Positions 1 through 13,042 are shown, counted from the first letter of the stretch. The stretch is DNA of 64,000 nt from Gibbula magus (GCA_936450465.1 OW388291.1:73066436-73130435), one strand, 5' to 3'. Translations and numbers: made by a program. The notes: generated by a model from the sequence alone, not told the origin.

Positions 1-1986
1 GATATCTCCATTGTCTTAAAGTGTATGAACCATGCATTACCTTAGATTTATCTAGACTTGAAGAAGGTCTACACTTAGTCACGTTCTAGTTCCATTATAT
101 CAATCAATTGAATTATGTTTATTACATACTTAGCTTTGATTTCTATATAGACTTGATGAAAGTTAACCAAACTTGACTTGTACGTACATGTGCCTAACCC
201 TGTCTAGCCTTGTCACAGCTAGCAGGAAGGGAACCAGTTAAACATCCACATCTTCATCTTGTCCGTGTCCGTCAGTGTCTGTAAAGTAAGATCTGTTGGG
301 TATTCTGGCAGATCCTTTGTGTCAACACTCTTCTAAAAACCACTTAATGAAATTCTCCTACTACCAACACTCTTCACAGATTAAGAAGCCTTCGAAGTCT
401 TCCATGTCTGTCTGTCTCACCTTTACTTTTATTTCAATGTGTGCGAGATGTGAAGAAATACCTCATAGTTCCTTTGAATAAAGTTTTAATTGTTCCAGCC
501 ACAAATCTTTATTTAATTTTCCATCGATTTATTTTAAAAGATATTATAAACATGTCAAACCTCCTCTGCCCATGAAGGTGTTGGGTTTTTTGACGAACAT
601 TGCCTATTTATTTAGTAGTCATTTCCCAAGGGTCCTTTGATTGAACATTTTCCTTACCTCCTTCTTAAAGTCTTTTGCTCAAATTCTGTTTAGTATGTAC
701 TCATCAAAACCAAAAATTAAACCAATAGTTTGGTTTTGGTGATCATTACCCCTTTCAAACATGTCTTCCCCAATTTGCGTTGGTATGTAGTTAGTTACTT
801 ATGTTGTGCTGCTGTTTTGTCCTAGTCTCAACTGGGTTGTGCGGGGCTGGTACCACAACGAGCAAGTTAACAACACGTATGCGCTTCCTCGTCTTCTACA
901 GCAGTCCGTGTTTTGCTTCCATCCCTCGCACTTCCAGTTGGCTTCCATCACCTACCACCCGCTAATCGTTTAACTTGTCGCCTCACGTTTCTTGTTTAAT
1001 GTGTTAGTTTCTTCTAACACTTTAACGAGTTGCAAACAAAAGTTAATATCTTTTCAAAGTAAAGCTGGTGTAATGAATGTGATATTGAAGTATCATTGTG
1101 CTGATCTGTTAACTCAAATTGAAATCGTTTTATATTAAAATGCCCGTCTTGAATATCGGTATAATTCAAATAATCATTTAAAGTTTTTGTTTTCCATATT
1201 GCTTGTTTCATTATTTTAAGTTTAAGCTTTTATTTTAACTTCATCGCTTTGTCATCATGATCATTTTCATAAGCTTCAAATTCATCATCATCATCAGCTT
1301 TGTGTGTTTTAAACCTTCTGTTTTGTTTCTCATTACCTAAACGCATAACAACCCAACACTTCATACAAACACCACCTGAAACACATTCCCCGACAGCAAA
1401 CATTACCCTACATGTTGACAGATTGTCCTTTATACAGCTCTCATCAGCCTAGTTATGTGCTTATGTGTAGATATTACTCTTACAATCACTTGTGGCTCTT
1501 GTATTTGTGATATTTTACCAGTGCTTCGGCTTCTCTACTAAGGGAGACAACCTTAATAGGGGAAACATAATTTCCACAAATGATAGACTTGAATAGATTT
1601 TGCTACAATTTCTAGTGTTTCTTTTTTTAATCAATATTTTTGTTAGATACTTGTTATTTCTGTCAGATTGTTGATAACTTTCATTCAAATGAAAGTGCTC
1701 TTAAATAACCTCTTAAATATACTCCAAAAAGTCAAAGAATATAAAAATCATGTTTTCACTTTGTTCTGACAAACCCTTTGATACTTAATCCACATATCCA
1801 TGAAGTATGACCAACTGTAGGTTTTTGAACGCTAGTGTATAAACATTGATTGGTGTAAAGTGTAAGAAAGAAGGTAGCGATGATACCAGTGAGTATAGGT
1901 GTGAAATGTAAATGACATGTTAAGCTGAGGTAGGTATGTGCCCTGTGTGTGTTACCCTGCTATCACCCACTCCTCTCTGTTTGCAG
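1..1986. other. Upstream intron / non-coding stretch
   Basis: No reading frame here resembles a protein. The segment ends in a pyrimidine-rich tract and TTTGCAG, which is the acceptor of the exon at 1987, so at least its right part is intron of the plus-strand gene. An AATAAA occurs near 477 but nothing upstream identifies a transcript that would use it. Confidence 0.4.
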
Positions 1987-2393
1987 TATGAAAAGAGCAA
2001 GCTCCATGTCAGTTCTCAACTTACTCAGCAGTAATGAAGACAAGTTGCACGTGAGTACATTCTACCGCTAATCTTGGTAACTAAAACATTTTCGCTTAGA
2101 ACTTGGTTGGTTGTTTCACCTTGAAAATTCATGCGTGTACGCACCTTTTTTAATGCTATACTTGAAGTTAATGCTTTAATAATACTAAAAAAGATCTATC
2201 AAATTCAGTTATGAAAGGGTTGTTATCTGTAAATGTGGTGAATAATCCAATTGAACTCAATTTACATCTTGCCGACTCAGGTTGTAACTCAAATCCTTTC
2301 TTGTAATTGCAGGAAAGTCGGCGGTCGGCGGGAGATTTGCGGATACGAGGGAGAACAGCTAGTACTGAACATTTATCTGGCCAGCTGTTTTGA
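1987..2393 (+). CDS. Last two coding exons of an unidentified Ser/Arg-rich protein (partial)
   Basis: Two exons fit together in phase. Exon A is 1987-2050, preceded by a pyrimidine tract with TTTGCAG and followed by GTGAGT. Exon B starts at 2313 after CTTGTAATTGCAG and reads to a TGA at 2391-2393. Exon A begins with the last base of a codon, then gives 21 whole codons (starting MKRASSMSVLNLL); exon B continues in phase 0 (ESRRSAGDLRIRGRT...) and ends with SGQLF. The tail is about 47 residues, rich in Ser, Arg and Leu, with two RASS/RTAS-type basophilic kinase-like sites. I do not recognise the family; a signalling or scaffold protein C-terminus is only a guess. The rest of the gene would lie left of the window. 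The case rests on splice signals and phase agreement, not homology. Confidence 0.5.
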
Positions 2394-2696
2394 TGACTGC
2401 CAGAATAGACTTTTATCACATGTTTATAAATATATTTGTACAGTCCTACAAACCCAACTGTTGATGCAAAGCTCTGGCTGCTGCTGCGAGGATGAAGAGT
2501 CCTGTGAGGTCCCTACAGGAGCGGTGGACAGGCAGACAGGCAGACAGATAATGCTTGCACTTGGCACACCAGACGAGTCTACACCAGATCAGTAATACAG
2601 AGCTGAGACAGCTTCGCCTCCAGCTGACAGGTTTATACTGAAGTGAGTGTATGGTCGGTGACTTGGGTCACCTGCAGCTTGGAGTCAGTTCAGTGA

Positions 2697-2735
<39 letters not shown>

Positions 2736-5700
2736 GCTCTTACTTATGTTGGCTGCAGTTTTCCGGACTTCATTTGTGTCTTTCAAGGAGAAAGCTATTG
2801 CCCATTACTGGTGGGCAGCTGACACAGCATAATACCACGACAGGACAGTAAGGCAGACGGATCAGTAATGGAAGCAACATCACCATGTACAGGGGTTGAC
2901 GCCAGATGTGGATCGTTAGTCGTCAACGTTATTGCTCTGTAGCAGAGGTGAACTGACCGCCTTGTGTGTAAGGGAACTTTGCCATGTCATCATTGATGTA
3001 TGTACTTCATTGTGAGCAGCCAGCCACTTGGTGGTGATTGTTGTAGAGCTTGCTGCTTGTGTTCCATGCAACCCTGTCCACCTACCTACCGACCTTCATC
3101 TCTGAATACATACCTACTGTGTCGCAGGTGTACACGCGTAACTCAGTAACCTCACTAATTAAGATATAACCATTATCAATATGAGTTTATTGCAGGCTAA
3201 CAAGCAGGTTTGTGAATCTATTCTCGTGTTCCAGGTTTAACTCCTACCCTGCCGTGGTCGCATATTGTGGCTCTAGCAGCATGGTGTTGTGCAGAGTTAG
3301 TCATTTCAACAAGCTTTATCTGGTTCATCAGAATTACTATGTTACTTTCAAGATTATTTAGATTGTTGCACAGTTTTCATCAGAGAGTACTTTATTTCTT
3401 AACTTATTTCTAGCTTTGGCTAGTATGGTGCAGATTTTTAGATGTTTATTTTGTGTGTATGCAGTTTCTTCATCCAAATCTTCCACGTCATTCATATTGC
3501 TCATTTCTTAGTTTGTTAATCAGCCAATGATGATCGAAGTAAAAGTAGTCAAACAATATATCCATTTTGTTCCATCTTTCGAAGCATGCGTTCTGAAGAA
3601 GAACATGCAAAACCCTTTTTCACATATTTCGAATGAAAAAGAGTACAGGTACTTATGATATAAGATTGGTGATCAAAAACACAATTAAGGAGCTAATTTC
3701 ATTTTCCATATGCTTTGGTTACAATTTCATTTAATTTTAGGCTTTTTGCAATCACTAATTTTAAACATGCTGGAGAAAACTACATCAAGTGCTTTCAATG
3801 TTTTATGTGTACTTTGTGATGCAACGACGACCCATGTGCTTGTTCGAGATTCATTAACCAAGGGTAATTAATTAGTATGTTGATTTGCTAGTGAATGTTA
3901 CCTCAGTTCCTGTAAGCAACAATTAACCTGGCCCGGTTGTGATGGCATCTTAGTGATGAGTCCTTTCAGTAAGCTTTAACCTCCCCCCTGCTGCAGACGG
4001 GATAGCAACACAATGAATACATTTTACATATCAGCAGGGGAAGGGTTAACATTCTAAGATGTTTTCATTAAAAGGCTCTTACTATACTGGTAATACAATT
4101 CCAATGGAAGGACATATAGTCTATAAATATCTTGAAAAAAAGTTTGGTTATTCCAATCTCAGCTAGACATATATAGTCTATATGTCCTTGACCTATGAGA
4201 GAAGGTCATTGACCTTGGTGTCTGGGTCACACTGACCCAGCATAGCAGCAGCAGGACTGTGATCTTTGTTAAACTTTGTTTTCAGTCAGATGTTTATGTT
4301 ACAATAATTCAGGAGATGATACTTGTTGCTGTAGCAGCAGTCACACTGAGGATAGATATTGTCGTGTGGTGACTGCCTGCAAAAAGGGTGTGGAGAATTA
4401 CTTGGGTTTTGATTATTTGGCTGACCCCTGTCCAGTCGGCCATTATTTCTATGTTTTGTATGTATGTATGTACATGTATGTATGTCCAGCGGAATTCTAT
4501 CATAATCTGATCTGGCCTGGCCCTGGCTGGCAGGCTGGCCGGCCTAGTTGCTTTGAGTGTGTTGGTGTTTCTGTTGTCGTCGGTCGATGATAATATAAAC
4601 TGTATATAGGAATTGTATCTATCAGCACTCAAAGGACTGCCGTTATTTGCCAGAAGCCCAGATTGAACTATGTGCAATTGTCTTTGATATCCCCTGTTGA
4701 CATTGCTGTTATTATGACGACATTAATTGACAAGTTTAGACTTGACCTGCACTCTGGATCAGTTAGCCTGCTTAGATATTGTACACTATTACCATAGTTA
4801 CCATACGTGTTCGCCGCCTCATTGGCTGCAACAGGGTTACTTACTGCAGAACTGCACTGTCATCAAATCTCACCAATTTCTGCTGTGGCTTGTCATGACT
4901 ATCTTTCTAAGGTATTTTGCGATTTTTAAATGCTTTTATGTACATTGGATTTCTAAAAGGAATTAATTAATGAAATTGTTTTTTGATGTTTTTGGGTAAA
5001 ATGAATACCACCTTATGATGAAATAAGTAAAAATGCCTTTATATGTATATAGCATAAGTCCATGTTATTTAAATCATTTTTCAACAAGTAGATTGCAATT
5101 ATACCTATGTTTACATCAAGTCATTTAAAACTGCAATTTTGATGCAGTAGTGTGATAATCTTCACTATTTTCTCCAAGTGAATGTGTTAAAGTTCAAAAC
5201 CAATCAGATGAGCATTTAAAGGTAATACTCAACTTCAAGTTACACAATGTCTTAGTAAGTAATAAAAGTGATAGGCACACCGCCTCCGATACAAAACTGA
5301 TAGTTTAGGTCACTACTCTAGCCAAAACTACCATAGCAATGATTATTCAAGATTATGTGTGTTGTGATGATAAAATATTTTTAAATGACTTTTCATTGGT
5401 TTGATTAAAATGTATTTTTCTCTAAAGTCATACAAAATTGTAAACCTATATTCTTGAAATTTAAGATAACATGTATTATTGATATGTACCTGTGACAAAA
5501 TATTTAAGATTGATTCATGTTGTCTTGCTCTTGACCAGATAAGGACTCTCGAACCATTAAATCTATTGATTTCCTCTATCCATCTCTGTCTATCTCTCTA
5601 TCTTGTGTGTGAGATTCTGGCTTGTATAAGTTGAGGCAGTGGCAATGCAGCAGGTGTCAGTTTCTGTACAGTTGCTTCATTTCAATCCTGATAATTTATT

Positions 5701-6030
5701 AAAGCAAATTATTAAGATGATGTTTTCTGTTGTCCTTCAATATTGCTTATGGGTTATGTCAAGGGTTTCAGACAGATACAAGTCTGCAACATGGAGACCA
5801 GTAGTATGCGAGCATGCTCACCTTCGTCTGCAACTTGTTCCCCGGAAATAACTCAAGCATTAACATTGTTGGACTGGAGCTTATGGCCTTGACTTGGTTG
5901 GTCTATACAGGAAGTACATTCATATGAACATACTAACAAACTTTGCATCATCAAACACTGAAGGAATCATTACCCTGCTGGTACATCAGGGAGTCTGGTC
6001 AACTTATTTCCTTGCTTTGGGTATTTTCTT
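2394..6030. other. 3' UTR and intergenic DNA, no gene seen
   Basis: The part after the TGA at 2391-2393 is probably 3' UTR of the plus-strand gene. The first canonical AATAAA that I find downstream is at about 5261-5266, which would make a very long UTR, so the true 3' end is uncertain. The stretch contains a GTCT microsatellite (about 2697-2735), a short GTAT run near 4460-4485, and an imperfect 16-bp inverted repeat (4108-4123 with 4175-4190). No coding signal. Confidence 0.4.
2697..2735. repeat. (GTCT)n microsatellite
   Basis: About nine consecutive GTCT units; simple sequence with no coding meaning, although it keeps a short frame open. Confidence 0.9.
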
Positions 6031-6039
6031 GGTCATTTT

Positions 6040-7140
6040 CTACACCATGATGAGTATAGACCTATCATGATGAATATAGACAGAGCATAGTTGATAGACA
6101 GACCATGATGAATAGAAGTAGACCTTTATGTATTTAGACATGATGCATATGTACATGTAACATATGTACATGCATATATACAGACCATGATGAATATAGA
6201 CAGACCATGATGCATATATACAGACCATGATGAATATAGACAGACCATGATGCATATATACAGACCATGATGCATATAGACAGACCATGATGCATATATA
6301 CAGACCATGATGCATATATACAGACCATGATGCATATATACAGACCATGATGAATATAGACAGACCATGATGCATATATACAGACCATGATGCATATAGA
6401 CAGACCATGATGCATATATACAGACCATGATGCATATATACAGACCATGATGCATATATACAGACCATGATGAATATAGACAGACCATGATGCATATAGA
6501 CAGACCATGATTAATATAGACAGACCATGATTAATATAGACAGACCATGATGAATATATGCTGACCATGATGCATATATACAGATCATGATGAATATAGA
6601 CAAGCCATGGTGAATATATACAGACCATTGTGAATATAGACACAACATGATGAATATAGATAGACCATGATGAATATAGACATAACACATATTAGTGACC
6701 ATTATTGATACAGATCATCATGAATATAGGCAGACCATGATAAATATATACAGACCATAATGACAAGATCTATATATACATGATGAATAAATCCATAGAT
6801 AGACTTTGTGAATATGGACAGACCATGATAAATATAAACATACCTTGAAGATACAGACCATGATGAATAGAGATATAACAAATATAGACATACCACGATG
6901 AATATAGACATTATCAATATAGACAGACGATGGTGAATATAAACGGTGAGTAATATAGAGAGACCGTATGAATATATAGACAGACCATGATGAATATAGA
7001 TAGGCCAAGGTGAATATAGATCGGCCATGGTAAATATAGAAATTCTGTTATGTTTGTTATTTATGATAAATATAGGCAGACCAGTATGAATATACACATA
7101 TGATAAATACAGAGTGATCATGATAAATATAAACATACCA
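6040..7140. repeat. 20-bp minisatellite, array 1
   Basis: Head-to-tail units of 20 bp with the form cagaccatgatgcatatata, alternating with a gaatataga variant. Units are nearly uniform from about 6180 to 6560 and become progressively diverged to the right (6600-7140). Because 20 is not a multiple of 3, each frame cycles through the unit and long open frames appear on the minus strand (HHGLYICIMVCIYASWSVYM-type repeats). These frames are by-products of the repeat and not genes. Confidence 0.93.
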
Positions 7141-7184
7141 TGAGATAAAACACCTGGGAAGATAAGCATCCGCATTTATCTTGC

Positions 7185-8045
7185 TTTACCAGTTTGAAAA
7201 CTGTATAAACTACATGGTATTTAGAGTGTAGTTTAGCATTGCCGTGATAAGGATGACGATGAACTAGATGTATTGTTGACTTCGATGCATATATACAGGC
7301 CATGATGCATATACACAGGCCATGATTCATATATACAGACCATGATGCATATATACAGGCCATGATGCATATATACAGGCCATGATACATATAAACAGAC
7401 CATGATGCATATATACAGACCATGATGCATATATACAGACCATGATGCATATATACAGGCCATGATGCATATATACAGACCATGATGCATATATACAGAC
7501 CATGATGCATATACACAGGCCATGATTCATATATACAAGCCATGATGCATATATATACAGACCATGATTCATATATACAGGCCATGACGCATATATACAG
7601 GCCATGATTCATATGTACAGGCCATGATGCACATATACAGGCCATGATGCATATATACAGGCCATGATGAATATCGGCATGATGCATATATATACACAGA
7701 CCATCATGAACATATGATGCATATATACAGACCATGATGAATATAGACAGACCATGGTGAACATAGACAGACCATGATGAATATAGACAGACCATGGTGA
7801 ATATATACAGACCATGATGAATATAGACATACCATGGTGAATATAGACAGACCATGATGAATATAGACAGACCATGGTGATTATAGACATGATTTATACT
7901 TACAGCAGTTTGAAAACTGTATTTACTGCATAATAAAACAAACTGTGCAATATCTTTTAGAATCTAGAATGTTACCCTAATTTAGAGCATAGTTTAGTAT
8001 TGCAGTGATAAGGATGATGAAGAACTGGCTGGAGTGTTGACACAG
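7185..8045. repeat. Duplicated flank of the 20-bp arrays
   Basis: The segment 7188-7281 (cagtttgaaaactgtat ... agtgataaggatga-like ... gttgac) recurs at 7907-8041 with the same order of blocks. The left copy lacks roughly 40-50 bp present in the right copy. Array plus flank was therefore duplicated as a unit. Only the two edges of this interval are the duplicated flank; the middle is array 2. Confidence 0.8.
7286..7895. repeat. 20-bp minisatellite, array 2
   Basis: A second array of the same 20-bp unit, mainly with caggccatgatgcatatata and cagaccatgatgcatatata variants. It is separated from array 1 by about 145 bp of unique-looking DNA that is itself repeated after this array (see the flank duplication entry). 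Minus-strand frames through it are repeat artefacts. Confidence 0.93.
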
Positions 8046-9074
8046 TGATGTTTTCAGTTAACTCCCAAGCGGCATATGAAACGTTCATAAAATGGGAGGG
8101 CTACTCTCCTCCCGATCCCAAATAAGTTATGTTTATTCTTTGCACATGTCTTATAACCACATTACCAGTGAAACAAACACTACAACGTCACAACATTTTG
8201 GCCAATAAAAAGAAAATTTATATTAAACCGGAGTATTAAAGTCAAATAGAATTTTCTTTTCATCATTAAATCCTGTTCTCAAAATTCTTTCAAGGGTAAC
8301 GTCATATCTACTTCCATGTCAAATTGTTATTGTAATTTATGAAGAGGAAAGTTGTGACAAGGAGGTAGATTTTACTGAATATAACTCGCAATTTATTCAA
8401 AATACCCTTACAGTTCGTGAATAATCAATGGTCTAATTCCACAGCGTTGTAATCCCATATTTGGAAGTGTTTGCACTCTATGACGTCAATAGATTGCTAG
8501 TGATATTCCTGTATGAAGATTAATAATTGGGTTTCGATGTCAAATGACTTTCAGTCTCACATTACACTGTTCTGCAGGCTGGTATAACACTCACATTAAC
8601 AGCTTTCTCAAAGAAATGTAACAACTACCGTAGTTGCTCTAAAAACCTTGCATTGAATTGATCATTACTCACATACAAAACATACAGACAGGTGTAAGTA
8701 TTGTACTGAATTTTTAAAAAATATTGAACAATATTGAATACACAAAACGATGTACCTACCAGCACAACATAGTACCATTCTAGTGGGCATTCAAGTACGA
8801 TTATCTACGAGTGTGTGTTTATACATATAATATTAATTTACGAACTATTTGAAAACGATGTTTAGTCCAGAGATTATAAATGTCATGGACCATCGTCCGT
8901 CATCCGTAAACATTTGACATTTGCCTCAAAGCTGAAATATTGTTGTTCATTTGGTCCTAAAAACAGCTTTCAAACGACCCAAATGTCATGCTTGTATCAC
9001 CATAAATGGGGAAAACAGAAGCATTTAATTAAAACTCACTGGCATGTCTACGCGGTGACATAGAGGATACTTGG
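8046..9074. other. Non-coding DNA with a dispersed-repeat fragment
   Basis: No gene seen. Positions about 8886-8965 (atggaccatcgtccgtcatccgtaaac region) resemble the start of the composite element near 52.6 and 54.6 kb (tccgttatccgtaaac), so a decayed piece of that repeat family is probably present. Confidence 0.4.
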
Positions 9075-9197
9075 CTTTTCTTGACAAATACCATGTTTAT
9101 CTCAACGGGTGAGGTAGAAAGTGGCGCAGCGACGAGTGATAATATTTAAAGTTTCTATCCCACGAGATGAGATAAACATGGTATTTGTCAAGAAAAG
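9075..9197. repeat. Long inverted repeat (hairpin)
   Basis: Perfect 30-bp arms at 9075-9104 and 9168-9197 with imperfect pairing continuing inwards. This is a foldback structure, probably part of a non-autonomous element. Confidence 0.8.
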
Positions 9198-9274
9198 ACA
9201 AATTTTCTATTTATTATATGACCAAATCCTTGCATATCTACCGAAATCGAATTTTTTTGACGTCAGGTCATTGT

Positions 9275-9298
9275 TATATCAGTCACTAGTGACTGATA
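9275..9298. repeat. 24-bp perfect palindrome
   Basis: A self-complementary 24-mer centred on cactagtg; half of it recurs at about 9321-9335 (cactagtgactgata). Confidence 0.8.
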
Positions 9299-9509
9299 TT
9301 ACACAATCCATTGTTATTTTCACTAGTGACTGATAACGGTTTATTTTCATTGATAGATCCCGGTATTTCACCTGCAATCATATAATAAAGCCGAGCATTG
9401 TGTATTCACTACATGGCTATTGGCGGAGCTCTGCGTAGTTGTGAAGGGTATGTTGAGGGGAGAGGTCGAGGTCACTATGTTGGTTGAGACTCACTTACTA
9501 CCCGGGGTT

Positions 9510-12500
9510 TTTGATTGAAAACATATTTTATTCATTTAAGAACTGAATTGGGCACAAGTTGTGAAACTTATAGAAGCCCTCTCCAGGTAATCAACAACTA
9601 TTTTACAAGGCTAGAATACATAACAAGAAAGTAAGAAATCTACAAGTGACGAAGTGGGTAAACATGTAATATACATTATTAAGGCAAGACACAATTGGAA
9701 ATGTTATTCTTATGACAAAATGCACTTTGAATATGGTAAATACGTACATTAGTATTAATGTATTATTTGAACCGTTGACTCTTTCCAATGAATTTATGAA
9801 CATGGTGAAATATGTTTTCATTGACTGTTTGTGGAAGATTTGGGTTTCCATACAGGATTGTATTAATATCAAATTCTGCCTTTAAATTATAAAATCTTTG
9901 CTTTAATTCTAAACGAAGATCAGCATGTCTTGGACATCTCAAGAAGAAATGATAAACATCTTCAACTAAAGCACCACAAATGCAAGATTTACTTTCAGAT
10001 AAATTGACACGATACAGATCACCGTTTAGGGAACTACAAGAATTTCTTAACTTACTGTGTATAATGTTCATCTTCCTATCGCCGAAAAGAAAATATTTTG
10101 GGATTTTACATTCTGTTTCAGATAATTTTGCTTTAAATGACGATAATGAACTTGAACATCTTATTTTCGAGGAAAGAGTATTCCACAGATAAGCACAGTC
10201 ATAAATAAAAGACTTTTGAAGGACTGCAGTTCGAAATTTTGGAATAGATAAATTTGATTTGTTACGCAAGTTGTAATGAGAAATAGTTTCAGTGGCTGGT
10301 GGAAGTAAATTAATCAGATAATCTGGAGCATGTATATTAATAATTTTGTAAAAAGTACAAAGTTTCTTATTTCCACGTCTAATTTTTAAAGGCAACCAAC
10401 CAGTTTCTTTGTATAAGCTATCTCTTGAAGCAAACTTTGGTAAGCCAGTTACAATTCTTGCAGCTTCAAGTTGGACCTTTTCAAGTTTGTCACACAAAAC
10501 ATCCGAACAGTTATCCCAGACCTCAGAAGCATATTCCAAAATGGGTCGAATATACATTTCATACATACGTGATAAAATACTTCTATTCAAAACATACTTT
10601 AACACACGTAGAGAAGAGATTAGTTTTGAAGCCTTTTCTATGGAAAGATCAACATGATTGGACCATTTAGTATTGTCCGAGAAGATAAGGCCAAGATGTT
10701 TATGTTGATGTACACGTTCCAGTTGATCATTATTGAATACTAATCTAGGTACTTGATGACTATTACTATGGCTAAATAGCATGAATTTAGTTTTATTGGG
10801 GTTAAAGTTAACCAACCATTTGTTAGCCCATTCGTGTAATTGGACTAAGTCATTGTTAAGAGAAGTTTCAACAGAATATAAATCTTTTCCAGCAGCTCCG
10901 AGTGATGCATCATCAGCAAACAATCTAGTGACGTTTTGCAAGTTATCGGGTAAATCATTGATATAAACAAGGAATAAAAAGGACCAAGGACAGATCCCTG
11001 GGGAACCCCTGCAGTAACATGTAGTTCTTTTGATAATTTTCCGTTGATACATACACGTTGTCGTCTATCGGACAGATAATCCTTTAACCAATTCAGAATG
11101 CCACCGCGAATACCATAATGTTCTAATTTGTGCAATAAACCCTTGTGCCATACTCTGTCAAAAGCCTTAGAAATATCACAAAATACCATACAGTAGAATT
11201 GGTGGCTATCTAGAGATGAGCAAATATTGTGATAGATTTCAATGAGTTGAGATGTAGTAGAATGATTTGCAGTAAAACCTGATTGGAATTTGTTTAATAT
11301 ACTATGCTTATAAAAATGGTTATGCAAATGCTTTAACATTATTCTTTCTAGTATTTTGCCAAGTATAGACAGTAGACTAAAAGGTATGTAATTACTTGGG
11401 AGAGATTTATCTCCTTTCTTGAAAACAGGAATAACATTTGCCGTTTTCCAGAGAGTTGGAAATACACATTCGCTCAATGAAATATTAAACAACATACATA
11501 GCGGTGCAGCTATCGATGGACAAATTTTTTTTAAAACCTTCATGTGGATGCAATCTGGGCCAGCTGATTTATTGGCTGGTAAGGTCTTAATCATATCTGA
11601 TACTTCCTTTTCAGTAACATATATATGTGATATACTGTGAGAACAGCGATGATTTATTGGTGGTACATTTTTGCCACTGTCATTAATATTTGAGACAGAT
11701 ACAAAGTATTCATTTAATGTTTGAGCTTTCTCAAAATCTGTGAAAACAGACGGTTTCCCAGAATTTTCAGTTACAAGAGGGGGGATGGGTCTCGATGAAG
11801 TAGAGCCTTTCAACAAGTAGTTAAATGTCTTCCAATAACTAGTTCTTTGAGTAGACTGAGATGATAAAAAATCGTTTAAGTTAGAGTAGAAATTTTCTTT
11901 GGCTACTCTTATAACATTATTTACTTTGTTCCTTTGCTTTTTGTATGCAGATAGGTCGGAAGTATTCAGAGAACGAAATGCCTTTTTCCTTAAACGTTCT
12001 CTTTTTCGAATTTCTCTTCGAATTTCGCTGTCAAACCAAGGTTTGTCACGAGGCCTTATTGTAACATTCTGGGTAGGGATACACTTAACCATGTAATCTT
12101 TTAGAAGGGAAGTAAATAAAGAACAAGCATCATTAACATTAGAGGATTTTGAGAATAAACTCTCCCAATTTGTTTCCTTAATCATAATGTTTAATGCATC
12201 ATAATTACCATGTTTATATAACCAAACCCGTTTCTTGTACGCATTGCGTTGATTTACAAAGTTTGAAAGATAGACATATGTTCCTTTATGATCACTGATA
12301 TGAGACGCGAATTCAATAACACCTGCGTCTTTGTAAGGACAAGTCTCATGTATAATAATAGGATCAATCAAAGAGGTGGAAGTAGATGTTACTCTTGTTG
12401 GTTCTTTTATGACATTCAATAGGTTGTAGTGAGTAATCAGATCACGTAAGTTGTGAAATTGAGTATTCAAAAGATCCTGATTGAAATCTCCTAACAAAAC

Positions 12501-13039
12501 AATGTGTTCAGATATATCAAGAGCTGAACTTATTGAATTATCCAGCAAATTCCAAAAATAAGAACCGGTATTTGGGGGTCGATACGATACACATAACATC
12601 AAGCATTTCTTGGGCAAAATTAACTGAAACCACATCATTTCACACATGGGTGTTTCTGGGTCGTATCTTCTTTTTACATGCAACATTTCAGAAATATATA
12701 CTATTATCCCGCCACCAAAACAGTTTCTATCCTTTCTAAATGGGGTTTGATAGTGGTCAATTAACAGCTCACTTGTTTCCACTGAACTATCTAAATGTGA
12801 TTCTGTAAAACACAAAATATCAAAATCAGATATATCGTTAAGGATGTTTGACAGTTTATGTCTAATACTCCTGACATTGAGATGAAATATTGACAATTCA
12901 GTTACAGCGCTTTGACAAGACATTGAGGGACCTGGATTTACTTCAACATCACCTGAAAGTAGTAATAACATTAGTTAGTAACAATAATTACATTTAAAAT
13001 GGAGTCCAGATAATACTCCATTTTAAATGTAATTATTGT
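9510..13039 (-). mobile_element. CR1/L2-like non-LTR retrotransposon, nearly intact
   Basis: The element reads on the minus strand. An 11-bp direct repeat, tacccggggtt, flanks it at 9499-9509 and 13040-13050 and is the likely target-site duplication. The 5' end (high coordinate) carries a perfect 28-bp inverted repeat immediately before the ORF; the 3' end has AATAAA near 9526-9531 and no long poly(A). It encodes an APE endonuclease and a reverse transcriptase, but no separate ORF1 is present, so it is either 5'-truncated or from a lineage with a single ORF. Only one frameshift and an exact target duplication point to a recent insertion. Clade placement (CR1/L2/Jockey group) rests on motifs, not on a tree. 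Confidence 0.88.
9763..12971 (-). pseudogene. LINE endonuclease-reverse transcriptase with 2A-like N-terminus, one frameshift
   Basis: The ORF opens at 12971 with MLLLLSGDVEVNPGPS, which matches the 2A consensus D-V/I-E-x-N-P-G-P. An APE endonuclease follows, with TESHL, YRPPN, GDFNQDLL and SDH motifs. The reverse transcriptase has CDISKAFDRVWH, GVPQGSVLGPF and, in the next frame, FADDAS. The C-terminus carries a Cys/His knuckle (CICGALVEDVYHFFLRCPRH) and ends at 9763. The frame changes near 10976-10985, at a run of five A/T in the sequence after the GPF codons; the two frames overlap between 11052 and 10845. No other stop interrupts about 1,060 codons. The break could be a real mutation or a homopolymer sequencing error. 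EN nicks the target and RT primes from it in this family. Confidence 0.88.
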
Positions 13040-13042
13040 TAC
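12978..13042. repeat. 28-bp perfect inverted repeat at the LINE 5' end
   Basis: Arms 12978-13005 and 13015-13042 are exact reverse complements around a 9-bp loop. The outer arm overlaps the first three bases of the target duplication, and the inner arm ends seven bases before the LINE ATG. Confidence 0.9.

Noticed and set aside
6040..7855. Minus-strand open frames up to 245 codons (HHGLYICIMVCIYASWSVY-type)
   Set aside because: They follow the 20-bp repeat in every frame and carry no other protein signal.
6040..7895. CRISPR-like array
   Set aside because: Units are contiguous, without unique spacers, in an animal genome.
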